The translations under genes and the position numbers were made by a program. From Colocasia esculenta (Eukaryota > Streptophyta > Magnoliopsida > Alismatales > Araceae): 64,000 bases of DNA. Below are positions 34,436-46,493 of the stretch, one piece after another (position 1 is the first letter of the stretch; each line of letters opens with the position of its first letter). The DNA is taken from assembly GCA_014218235.1 (NCBI GenBank), contig CM024764.1, positions 63,897,184 through 63,961,183 on the forward strand, in the 5' to 3' direction. A model generated the notes under the pieces. That model had not been told where the DNA came from. It saw only the letters and a program-made list of their open reading frames with translations, and did not search any database.

Positions 34436-36054
34436 TGTTGAACCACTTTATGGTTGTCCTTATATTTTGGTGATAACAAAACTTATGATGATTTCATATA
34501 TATCTTTGTTGATTAAATACTATTGAATATTTTGTTTCATCTGTGTCGCATCAATCTCATAGCAAAATGCTGAGTCTCACATTGATGCAATATGATGCAC
34601 TAAAATGATAAAATCGATGTTTAATCAATATACATGGATTTCAGTTCAAGTGCCAAAATTAATAAGCGCTACAACGATTTGGTTTTAATTGATTTTTTTT
34701 AAAGCACTACAACGACTTCGCTAAGTGGCCATAACGATTTGTTAAGAAATCGATCTCAGAACGATTCGCTAAGTGGCCATAACGATTTGTTAAGAAATCG
34801 ATCTCAGAACGATTCGCTAAGTGGCCTTAACGATTTGTTAAGAAATCGATCTCAGAACGATTCGCTAAGTGGCCATAACGATTTGTTAAGAAATCGATCT
34901 CGGAACGATTCCTTTTATAGCCACAACGATTTGCCCTCATATCGATTTCGTTCTCATAACGATTTGATAAGTTTCACATCGATTTGGGTCTCGTAACGAT
35001 TTCATAAGTGATCACATCGATTTCTTCAGGTAATCACAACGATTTGCTTGCATAACGATTTCATAAGTGATCACATCGATTTCTTCAGGCGATCACAACG
35101 ATTTGCTTGCATAACGATTTCATAAGTAATCACATCGATTTGTTCATAATCTTGCAACGGTTTTCTTATAAATAAAATACGATTTTATAAGTCATATTCA
35201 CATCGATTTCTCTTGTATGTTCAATGTTTTTGGCGCCTAAATGAAAAGTCAAATATCTTCTGACAAAAAGCTGCATGCGTAATTTCTCAATCCTGTTAGA
35301 AAAAGATATGACTTATCAGTTTTAGCATGTTAAGAAAAACACAGTAGCATGCACAGCTTTCATGTAAACACTCTTTTATGCTAACACTTTCTTCCATGCT
35401 CACAGACCTCGAAGACCACAAGAGTGATCAAGACAAGAGATGAGCAACGGGTAGAACTCCAACAGATCTCTTCAACGGAAACTTTTCAAAAGCCTCTCAT
35501 ATAAAAGATGAAGCATGGCTGAAGAAAGAAGAAGAACCTTTTTCTTGAATATTTTTCAAGGAATGTACAACTGTGAGAAGAACCTTCACGCCATAAACAC
35601 TCAGAGAAAGAGAGAAGAGCTCGAGCCAAAAATCTTCAGAAGCTTTCAAAGCAGAAGTCTTCATCACCTTCAAGCCTTCTTCTCTTCCATTCCCCATGTG
35701 CTCATTGTAATCTTGGGGGAGAGTCTGTAACTGTGAGCTAAGTCCTGAGTGTTCATCTTATAATAGCTCTCAGTCTGATCTATCTTTTCTAAGAAAGATT
35801 TCTGTCCAGCTGTAGGACTGTATACAGTGTGTAACCTAACTAGAGGTTAGTGTCTAGCAGAACCTTGTTGGGGTTTGTACCAACAGAACCTAGCTGGGGG
35901 TTTAAGTCTAGCAGAACCGCACTGGGGTTTGTTCCAGGAGGTTTACTTCTGAATCTGTAAAAGAAGTAGGTTTGCTTCTGAGCCTAGAAAAGAAGTGGGC
36001 TGCCTTCTTGCCCGGGAAAGAGAAGAAGACCTGGTGGGGTATCCAGGGTGTTGT
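34436..36054 (+). repeat. element A 3' LTR, first piece
   Basis: Same sequence as 30307 onward with few differences; the 48-bp AACGATTT units are here four-fold as well. It is broken at GTTGT (36050-36054), the target duplication of B, and resumes at 51268. Confidence 0.92.
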
Positions 36055-38341
36055 TGTGGCGGAACGCCTCGGCCAAGCCCGTTAAACCAATAACGTACTT
36101 GATCCGAGTCCGCCTCCCGCGAACGGGCCGAAGCCTCGCAAGGGATACCAAACCACAGTCCGTGTAAACACAAAGGAACACACCACATTTTATATATATT
36201 TTACAATTTACATAGCCATATTTCCACAAAACTGAAAAGAAGTACAAGAGCCTGGGGCATACCCCGAGGTACAATTGAAGAAAATAAACAGCTGACTACG
36301 CTACACTGCTGGAGCTGCTACTACACAGCTGGAGGTACCGACCCTGCACCGCTACGGCGTGGCTCTGAACTGGACGACGGTCGTGAAACGTCCTCCTCGC
36401 TCTCACCTATGGGGGTAGGGGTGAGCCTCGCTAGTCATTGGCTCAGTAGGGAACTCCCCCAAAACTGAGCAAACCAAAAATCATAGGTACAAAAGCAATA
36501 AACAGCACCAACAATTTATAGAACAGCTAATCAGGATATAAAACTGTAAAAGTACTCACCGTCTGCCGACTACAAAAACAACTGTAATAATTAAACGGCA
36601 AACCAGTACAGGTGTACAAGCTAAAGTAGAGACAGCCAAACACGAGCCACGTGAACTGGTTCGCGACACCAGAAACTGACTCGGACAAGCTAACACAGGT
36701 CTACCTCTCAGTCTCGCAGCCACGGACGAAAGGTCCAGCTGCCGCTCCACGTGAAAAGGTCAAGCAACTGTGGAGACCAACTAAACACCACCACCTGCGT
36801 ACCACACGGTCACAGGCCCATGCCTGGCACATCCAGAGACCCTGGCCCGGGCTCGCTAGAGTGAAGCACTGGAAAAGGACTAGCTGGGGACCAGTGTCGA
36901 CTACTGGTGTCCGTACCCCCAACTACGAGCGCGCTACAAGTGACTAAAGACAAACACAAGTGTCACTGACCCACTGTCGTCTTTCCCTTAGCCGGACGTA
37001 CAACTCAAACTCAGGAGTGAGGGTGTCCATGTCAGACGACACAGACCTTGACGGTACAACACAAGTACCAGGACAAAGCCCTGAGCTAACAGCCTGGCTC
37101 ACAAAGAACCTGGGGCACCCAACTGGAGAGGTAACCACGGTAGGCGTCGTACTACTCGCCACGTACACAAAACCACGTGCACGTCACACACAAACTACGT
37201 GAAACCTCACGTAAACCACAAGTAACAACGGTTCACCACACGTGAACTCAACTGAACTCGCATGAACAACACGCAACCTCGAAAGTAAGTAGCTAACTGC
37301 ATACTTTGTATGCTAAACACAGAAACCATGTGCACTCAGTGCACCTCAGGTGCCAACACACCATTCATTATCGATAAATACCATAAATAGTCATTTCTGC
37401 TTATACACAAGTTGGCGGCAACATCGACTGCCGCTTACAAGAAGTAGACGGCAAGGGATCTGGCCGTCTATATCCCAGCTGATGAACTTGGCGACACACG
37501 ATGTTGACGCCAAGATCCTCAGCCTCTATTCCTGTAGAAACCCTAAACCGATTCTACATGCATTCCGATCCCAAAACCATCGAGAAAATATGAGGAAACA
37601 CTTCCTTGACATGCATAAATCCCTCACAACCCAAAACAGCATGTTTCATTTGCTAAATTACTCAAACCACCCAAGTACCCCGCATGAATACCATAACCCG
37701 AAATTGCCATTTTCATGCAGATTCATATTATTTAATTTCATTATCACGACCTATGAGAATTACAGGGGTCATTCCCTACCTCAGAACACGCTTAAACCTC
37801 CCGAAATCTCTCGGTTCACACCGAACCCTCTGCGAGCTCCCACGAGAATTGCACCACGCTACGGCGTTTCCTCGTCCGATTCGGCAACGCCACACGTCCC
37901 ACGATCCTCCAACCAGTCTCCTGTATCTGTTGGAAGCTTTAGGGACACGAGGGCATGAAGCTGGGGCAAGAGAGAAAGAGAACCAGGTAGAAAACCTGCT
38001 CTCGGGTGACCCTATAACCTGCAGAATTCTCAGGTTGGCGTCAACCCCTCTGCCGCCAATGGCAACCGCCACCACAAACGTCCACATCCTATGCCGTTAA
38101 GTTCATATCTTAACGTCACTTTACATGGACGTTAACTCATTAAACGTCCATATCTGGCCGTCAATCTGCAACCAACATCAGTCAATGCTGTTCTGTTTTA
38201 GGTTCTAAACCTGCACATTCCGCAAACTTGCACCATACCTGATCAACCACACATCCAAACCACACAACACTGGCCTCACAGCGACCATCACAACCATTAC
38301 ACACATGATCCGCATGGATCCGAAAAGCACGCGACGTTACA
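36055..38341 (-). repeat. element B 3' LTR
   Basis: 2287 bp, starting TGTGGCGGAACG and ending GTTACA in + orientation. It is nearly identical to 48975-51262, with only sporadic substitutions by eye, so the insertion is young. It contains perfect hairpins at 37445-37470, 37487-37514 and 38125-38151. Open frames within it are LTR artefacts present in both copies. Confidence 0.93.
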
Positions 38342-38457
38342 TTACTATCATCTAAAAAGAAAATTTCGACCTCGAAATTCATAACACAACTCAAAATTAA
38401 ATAACTTATACATACACACCTTTACAAGCACTATCATCTAAAAAGAAATACAAAAGC

Positions 38458-41400
38458 TTATTCAAACAAATAGGGATACCCTTTAGCCATTTCCTCGGCT
38501 AATTCCCAGGTATCCTCACTACCCAACCTATTTTCCCATCTCACTTTAATGAGCTCAATTTCTTTATTTCTCAGCTTCTTTATCTTTCGATCTGTGATCT
38601 GCACCGGATACTCTGGCATAGTCATATCCGGTCTCAGGTCACCACCTTGATATCTGATTATTTGAGCTGGATCTTCAATGCACTTTCTTAACATGGAGAC
38701 GTGGAAGATATCATGCACATCTGCAAAATCAGCTGGCAAATCCAGTCTATAAGTCGTCTCCCCAATCCTTTCTAACACTTGGAAGGGTCCTACATATCTC
38801 GGACTCAACTTTCCAGTCTTGCCAAACCTCATAATACTTTTACTTGGGGAAACTCTCAAGAAAACCAAATCTCCCACCTCAAACTGAAGTGGTCTCCTCC
38901 GGATATCTGCATAACTCTTTTTCCTGCTTTGAGTTGCCTACAATTTTTCTTTAATAAGCTTCACTACTTCAGTGGTTTGCTGAATCAATTCAGGACCCAC
39001 TAATTGCCTTTCTCCCACCTCATGCCAGTTCAATGGGGTTCTACATGGCCTTCCATATAAAGCTTCATACGGTGCCATCCCAAGACTGGTATGATAACTA
39101 TTATTGTAGGCAAACTCAACCATTCCCAAATGATGCTCCCAGCTACCTCCCCAAACTAAACAACAAGCTCGCAACATATCTTCAATCGTCTGGATAGTCC
39201 TCTCTGTCTGACCATCTGTCTGGGGATGATAAGCGGAGCTATATCTCAGCTCAGTACCAATTACTCTTTGCAGGCTTCTCCAAAAACTAGAAGTAAATCT
39301 TGGATCTCTATCAGATACAATAGTCTTCGGAATACCATGCAGTGGAACAATTCTTTCAACATAAATATTTGCTAATCTGTCCACTGTCCAAGACATACTT
39401 ACTGCCACTAATCTGCACACCTTGGTTAATCTGTCAACAAATACCCATATTCCATTATGCCCGGAACTCGACCTTGGTAAACCTGCCACAAAGTCCATAG
39501 CAATATCATCCCACTTCCACTGTGGAATGGGTAACGGTTGCAATAGACCTCCAGGCTTCTGATGCTCTGCTTTAATTTGCTGACAGATAGCACATCTTGC
39601 AACAAACTCTGCTATTTCTTTCTTCATATGAGGCCACCAGAAATGCTTTCTTAAATCATGGTACATTTTAGTACTACCCGGGTGGATAGTGTACCGAGAT
39701 TTATGAGCCTCTTCCAATACTCGCTGCTTTACCTCTCTTTCTGTAGGAACAAACAATCTGCCCCTGAGCCTGACCACACAATTATCATCTATGGTAACTC
39801 CTTCCATTTTCACAATTTCAGCTAAACTTGCATCTGCTCTCTGAGCCTCAATAATCTGCCAATATAAAGACGACTCTACAGCACTAGCAGCTAGTATTGC
39901 CCGTCGCTGACTACTGGGCACATATAAGGAGTTCTCCACTACTTCTTCATACAGCTTCCATTCTTTAATCATCATCAGATTCATATATGTCTTTCTGCTC
40001 AAGGCATCTGCTACAACATTGGCCTTCCCGGATGGTAAGCCAAACTGAAATCATAATCCTTTAAATATTCAATCCATCTGCGCTAGCGAATGTTCAAATC
40101 TTTCTGCGAGAAAATATACTTCAAACTTTTATGATCTGTAAAGATCTCAAATCTCTCGCCATACAGATAATGTCTCCACATTTTCAAAGCAAACACAACT
40201 GCTGCCAATTCCAAATCATGAGTGGGGTAATTCTCTTCTGCCGGCTTCAATTGCCTGGACGCATAAGCTATTACTTTACCATGCTGCATAAGCACTGCGC
40301 CAAGTCCTCTCTTTGAAGCATCAGTATACAACACAAAACCACCACTCCCTGCCGGTAATGTTAATATAGGTGCTGATGTAAGTCTTTTCTTCAATTCCAT
40401 AAAACTTTTCTGACATTCACCGGACCATACAAATGGCACCCCTTTCCTGGTCAATTTAGTCATAGGTGCTGCAATCTTAGAAAAATCTTGAATAAAGCGC
40501 CTATAATAACCTGTCAATCCCAGAAAACTTCTAATCTAAGTTATTGTCTTAGGCACTCCCCATCTCATCACTGCTTCCACTTTACTTGGGTCCACTGCTA
40601 CTCCTTTGGCTGAAATAACATGACCCAAACACTGAATTTCTTTCAACCAAAATTCACACTTACTGAATTTGGCAAACAACTGGTTATCTCTTAACAATTG
40701 CAGAGTAAACCTCAAATGAGTTGCATGCTCCTCTTCAGATGCAGAATAAATCAGAATATCATCAATAAAGACCACAATGAATTGGTCTAAATATGGATGA
40801 AAAATTATATTCATCAGATCCATAAAACCTGCAGGAGCATTGGTCAACCCAAATGGCATAACCACAAACTCGAAGTGACCATATCTGGTTCTGAAAGTTG
40901 TCTTATCTATATCCTCCTCTTTGATTCTCAACTGATGATACCCGGATCTCAAATCAATTTTAGAAAATACCTTTGCTGATTGCAATTGATCAAACAGATC
41001 ATCTATTCTCGGCAACGGGTACTTATTCTTAATGGTCACATCATTCAACTTTCTATAATCAATACACATCCGAAAGCTTCCATCTTTCTTTTTCACAAAT
41101 AAAATCGGCGCTCCCCACAGGGAATGACTCGGTCTAATAAACCCTTTCTGCAACAATTCTTCTAATTGCTTTTTCAATTCTTTAAGTTCTGCTGGTGCCA
41201 TCCGATATGGAGCTTTAGAAATCGACATGGTACCTGGCAGCAACTCAATGGTAAAGTCCACCTCTCTATGTGGAGCTAAACCAGGCAAATCCTCAGGAAA
41301 AACATCAGCAAATTCCCTAACCACGGGAACTGCTTCCACTGGCTGACTAGCTTCTACCAGACTTACCGAGGCTAGATAAGCCACACATCCAGCATTTATC

Positions 41401-42611
41401 AACTTTTTAGCTTTAATTGCAGAAATTAGAAACTTAGAGGTATAAAAAGGCATACATTGATATTCAAATACTGCACCATTAGGATGACAAAATCTGATCC
41501 TTTTCTTTCTGCAATCTAACATTGCTCCATACATCTCAAGCCAATCCATACCCAAAATAATATCATAATCTGACAACTGCAGGGCATATAACCAACCCGG
41601 CATCTGATTCCCTTCAATTATAACAGGAGCTTCATCTATATAGCTTGAAGTGAGTAGGAACTCACCTGAAGGAATCTCCACTACTAACTCACAAGACTTC
41701 TCCTCTAAAGGATGAGCTATACAATCCAGAAATTCTTCAGAAATGAAAGAATGAGAGGCACCCGAATCAAATAAGACTCTTGCTGAGTAATTATAAAGAG
41801 GTAAAGTACTTTCTATCATATTCGTTGCCTCCGCCTGGGCTCGGGTGATAGCCATAACCCGGCCTCTTCCTCGCTGCTGCGGTGCTCCTCTGCCACGACC
41901 TGCCTGTGGCTGCTGAAACTGCTGAGGCTGCTGCTGCTGCACATCTCTTCCATACCCATATTCTCTCGGATAGGGACAATTGCGGATCAAATGCCCCGGC
42001 TGATTACAATTATAACACTGATACCCTGGTGGAGTAATAGGCTGCATGGCAGTACTCTGTTGCGACTCCTCCACCTCAGGCCTACCTCGGCCTTGTTGAA
42101 ACTGCTGACGACCTCCCCATCCTCTTCCTTTGCCTTTAAATGCTTGCTTTAATTTCTGACCCCATTTACCAAAGCCTGATGAAGAAGGTCCTACTGGTGC
42201 CTTACCCTTACTTGCACCCACTGACTGCTGCGGTAGCCGAAAACTACCTGAGCCTGACTCGCCCACCTGACGAGTCCGAATAGACCTCTCCAATGTAGCT
42301 GCTCTCTGGGCTGCTTCTTCCACTGTCTTGCACATGAGAGGTACTATTGCATCCTGCAACTCCTCTCTCAAACCTCTAATGAAGTACTCAACCATCATAT
42401 TATTATCTGAAACTACATAAGGCGCATAACGGCTAAGTGCCATAAACCTCATCTGGTACTCTAAAACAGAAGAGTTACCTTGCTGGAGCGTCCGAAACTG
42501 CTCTCTTTTCACTTGCTGCACTTGAATCGGAAAGAATGTATCGTTAAATACATCGAGAAATTCCGACCAAGTAATAGCCTCCTCTGTCCTGCCTGCAAAG
42601 GTGGTCTGCAT
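38458..42611 (-). pseudogene. element B gag C-terminus and pol, with stops and a frameshift
   Basis: Reading leftward from 42611: gag C-terminus with knuckle CYNCNQPGHLIRNC, protease with DSGASHSFIS, then RT with FSKIDLRSGYHQ, FGLTNAPAGF and catalytic VFIDDILIYS. Then come RNase H (FVLYTDASKRGLGAVL, DHELAAV-type site reading DLELAAV, TDHKSL), an integrase with HHCC finger and DDE core (MDFVAGLPRS, SDRDPRF, YHPQTDGQTER), and a C-terminal chromodomain-like stretch (IKVRWENRLGSEDTWELAEE) ending at 38458. Defects are stops near 40533, 40080 and 38935 and a one-base loss near 40025 before ADALSRK. Catalytic residues otherwise look intact, consistent with recent decay. Confidence 0.92.
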
Positions 42612-42617
42612 CTTCAG

Positions 42618-42754
42618 TCACCACCATTCTAATGCAAAACCTCTCAACTGATGAGCAGCTAACACAACTTTATCTACTGCCGGACATCTCATAGTTGCAA
42701 AAACTCTTTCGATCTCATGAACCCAGTGCTCTGCTGTATCTGGATTCGGCCCTC
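42618..42754 (-). pseudogene. element B gag, middle part next to insertion C
   Basis: Encodes GPNPDTAEHWVHEIERVF through RGFALEWW and then an in-frame TGA just before the 42611 frame. Ignoring C, it joins in frame to 48521 onward (PATYSG, then GPNPD), proving that C entered this gag. Confidence 0.88.
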
Positions 42755-42756
42755 CT

Positions 42757-44765
42757 TGTTGAACCACTCCTATATTTTTACCCTTGTATTTTGATGATAA
42801 CAAAATTTATGATTGATTAATTATTATTAAAAATAATTAATATCATGTTTTCCCATAAATATAAATTTATGGAATTATCGTTATATGATTTGCACTAGAA
42901 AGATAAATCGATGTTCATTCAATACATCGATTTCAGTTCACAAAGTGCCAACAACGATTTCTGTAGAGATGTAACGATTTCCTTACATTCACATTCATAA
43001 GGATTCGCTAAGTGTTTTATCGATTCTAAAGAAATCGATCTCAGATCAATTTGTTAAGTGAATGCAAAGAAATCGATACCATAACGATTTCCTTAGTAAG
43101 TTCATAACGATTTCTTTATTTATCTCATAACGATTTCGTTAGTCATCAGAACGACTTGACAACGTAACGATTTCTTTAGATCATAACGACTTGCCTTCGT
43201 AACGATTTCTTTAGACTTCGTAACGATTTGCTCTCGTAACGATTTCTTTAGACTTCATAACGATTTGCTCTCGTAACGATTTGCTCTCGTAACGATTTCT
43301 TTGTCTTCGTAACGATTTGATTTCATAACGATTCCTTTAGGAACTTCACATCGATTTCTTAATTGATTCATAAGGATTTGTGCATCGATTTCTTTATAAA
43401 ATCATAACGATTTGCACAACGATTTCATAAGTCATACAAATAAAGATTTCATAGAAGACAACGATTTGTTTTCTGATTACGTTGAAAAGTCAAATATCTT
43501 TCTGAATATCTTTTTGACTGCTGTGCATTAATGAAGATTGTACGTATCACTGCATGCATACAGACTATATCTTTCACTATCATGCTTATCATGTGAACAT
43601 CTTTTTAGAACAGCAAAATGGCTTTACTACTTTAATGATCATATCTTCTAACGTTGACTGACAACCAGAGACAATTTAGTTGTCTACTGTTTAAGCTCAT
43701 AAATGTGTGCAGCTCTGACAGCACTGGAATACAACGTTGGATAAAATAGAAGCCAAAGGATATTTCAGAAGATCTTCTCCTTACGTGCATGAGAAGCAAA
43801 GGACCGTTGAACTAGAAGCTCCTCTACACCATAGAGTCTAACGAACACTTGAGCTTGGAGACAACGACTACTTCAACGGACACTTCAACGACTATCTTTC
43901 AAGTTGAAGATATTTATAGAAGACTGAAGCTCCAAAACAAACGGAGAATAGAGAGAAGAAAAGCAACGCTCCCATTCCTTCTGAAGATTCTTCTGTGAGC
44001 ATCTGAAAGAGCAAAGTCTCACTCCTTCTTCTGTGTAGCTCCTAGCTCTCTGAGTTCAGTGTAGATCTTTGTGAGAGCCTTTAGCACTGAGAGAGATCAT
44101 CCCTGTAGATCTTTTATCCTCTCAGTCTTTGCTTCAGATCACGCACCTGTCCTATTAGCTTGATCTAGGGGCGTCTGTTTCCTGAACACATTTGTATGTG
44201 TTGTTCCCTTCGTGTGTGAAGGAAGACCTGGTTGTGCCAGGGTGTTGTTCCCTTCTTAGAGAAGGAAGACCACTAGACCAGCTGTGTGCTGGGTGTAGAA
44301 CCTCACTGGGGTTTGTAGCAGGAGGTTTACTTCTGCGCCTATAAAAGAAGTGGGCTGCCTTCTTGCCCGGAAAGAGAAGAAGATCACCTGGTGGTATCTA
44401 GGGTGTTGTTTCCCTTCGGTTGTGAAGGAAGACCTGGTGGGGTATCCAGGGTGGTGTAATTCCCTTCGTGTGAAGGAAGACCAGCTGAGCTGGGTGTTGT
44501 TAGTCCATAAGGGGGGCTGTACCCTTGTAGTGAAATCCCAAGAGATTGCTTGGGGACTGGACATAGGGCTCCTGTGGAAAGGAGGTCCGAACCAGGATAT
44601 ATCCCTGTGTCTTTTTGTGTGCTTGCTTTGCCTTTACTATACTCCTCTACGTAACACTAACAATCTGTGAAGTGCTTTTGTGTGAACGTTTTTGTGGACA
44701 GGTTTAATTGATCGAAAATTTAAAGTCCCATTCACCCCCCCTTTAGGCTCGTCAACTGGGCAACA
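42757..44765 (+). repeat. element C 5' LTR
   Basis: 2009 bp, near-identical to 46494-48515. About 30 AACGATTT/ATCGATTT-type words lie at 42903-43465, as in the LTR of A but in a different arrangement. A G/T-rich 3' portion carries repeated GGAAGACCTGGT-type words at 44220-44480. Confidence 0.93.
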
Positions 44766-44767
44766 AG

Positions 44768-44779
44768 TGGTATCAGAGC
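44768..44779 (+). promoter_or_regulatory. element C primer binding site
   Basis: TGGTATCAGAGC two bases after the LTR end, matching initiator tRNA-Met as in A, B and E. Confidence 0.9.
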
Positions 44780-44828
44780 GAGTCTCTTCGACAAAGAAAG
44801 GATCCAACGATCTGAAGAGTAAAGATCC

Positions 44829-46022
44829 ATGGCAGCTCAAGGTAACTTTGAAGGTCAATCTGTCAACCGACCCCCCCTCTTTGATGGTGAAGATTATCCT
44901 TACTGGAAGACCATAATGGAATAATTTCTTCAAGGGCATGACTATCAAATTTGGTCCATAGTAGAAGAAGGTGATCTTTTAGTCACAAATGAGAAAGCTC
45001 AATGGACAGATGATGACAGAAAGAAGATCTCCTTGAATTGCAAAGCTAAGAGCATCCTTTGCTGTGCTTTGAGTAAGAAGGAATTCAATAGAGTTTCAAC
45101 CTGCAAATTCGCAATGGAGATGTGGGAGAAGCTAAAAATCACTTATGAAGGCACATATAAGGTGAAAGAAACAAGAATTGACATTCTTGTGATTCAATAT
45201 GAAAGATTTCAGATGGAGCCAGGAGAAACAATCTCTCAAATGTTCAGTAGTTTTACAGATATCATCAACGGATTAGCTAGACTCGGTAAGACCTACCCAA
45301 TGGGAGATATGGTCAGAAAAATACTTAGATCGTCCTTACCATCCTCTTGGACTCCCAAGGTAACGGCTATAGAAGAGGCCAATGACTTGAAGACAATGTC
45401 ATTGGAAAAGCTCATTGGGTCCCTCATGGCCCATGAGATAAACATGGAGAGATTAGGAGAATCATCTAGTAGGAAGAAGCACACCAATGCCCTCAAGGCA
45501 GCAGAAGACAGCTCTGAGGAACAATCTAAAGATGAAGCCAGTAGTGAAGACAGTGAAAAAGAAGAAGCACTATCTAGGAGACTGAAACACATCTTAGCCA
45601 AGAAGAAGAAGTACCAGTCTGGAAGGAGATATTTCAAGAAAAACAAAGAATACAAGAAGCAAGAAGGAAGGGACTCAAAGAAAACTGAGCAGTATGAGCC
45701 TATCTGTTATGAATGCAACAAACCTGGACATCTGAGACCAGATTGTCCTAGGTTAAAGAAGACTGGTCAACCAGAAAAATCCAAGAAGCTGCACAAGAAA
45801 TTCAAAAGAAAAGCCATGGCAGCAGCTTGGAATAATAACAGTGACTCGGACAGCGAGTTAAGCTCAAGCAGTGAGGAAGAAGACAAAGCCAACCTGGCGT
45901 TCATGGCCAACACTGAAGAAAAGGAGACATCTTCAGTAAACAACTCCTCAGGTAACTTCAAAAATGCCAATCTACTCCTGATGAGTAAAACAACAAAAAG
46001 GCATCCGAATGGGTATGGATAG
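44829..46022 (+). pseudogene. element C Gag with one premature stop
   Basis: Starts MAAQGNFEGQSVNRPPLFDGEDY, clearly homologous to the Gag of A. An in-frame TAA at 44922-44924 interrupts it after residue 31; the frame is otherwise open to 46022. It contains the UBN2 gag region, a Lys/Glu-rich linker and one intact knuckle (CYECNKPGHLRPDC). It lacks the long coiled coil and second knuckle of A, ending about 200 residues shorter. No pol follows. Confidence 0.88.
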
Positions 46023-46493
46023 AGGATGCTCATAAACATCCTTTAGTTTTTAGTTTCTGTTTTAAATTTACATTTCTGTTTTCATTTTAGTTTCAGTAAA
46101 CTACAATGCTACTAACAATGTTTGCAAGTTATCATTAGATCAATGCAGGCAATAATTCTGAAGACTTGACAAACAACTTGTGAAAGGTCAAGACCAACAA
46201 GATCTGGCTTGCCTCACATTCAGGGGGACCCTCATGCTTAGGGAAAGCATACACAAAGGGGGAGCAGTAATCAATTCCTCATCATCTATTATTGTTGAAC
46301 CCCTCAATGGTAAGAAATTCTCTCAACAGTGGAGAGAATATGCATGGTAAGATCATTCCTTTTTGGTTTGTGACAAAAGGGGGAGAGTATGCATGGTATG
46401 CATTATCTGTGAATTTTCTGTATTTTCTATGACTTAAGTATTTTTGACAGAAAATTCTCATAAATTTTGTCATCACCAAAAAGGGGGAGATTG
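46023..46493 (+). other. element C 3' internal region and polypurine tract
   Basis: Non-coding; includes a GGGGGAGCAG run near 46259, a GGGGGAGAG run near 46380, and the terminal AAAAAGGGGGAGAT (46480-46493) directly before the 3' LTR. Confidence 0.85.

Noticed and set aside
37350..38100. Open frames in the B LTR (also at 50270-51021)
   Set aside because: Present twice because they lie in the two LTR copies; no start context or family resemblance.
36055..38341. B LTR pair as two independent solo LTRs
   Set aside because: The outer GTTGT duplication, primer site at 48961 and coherent gag-pol between them show a single element.
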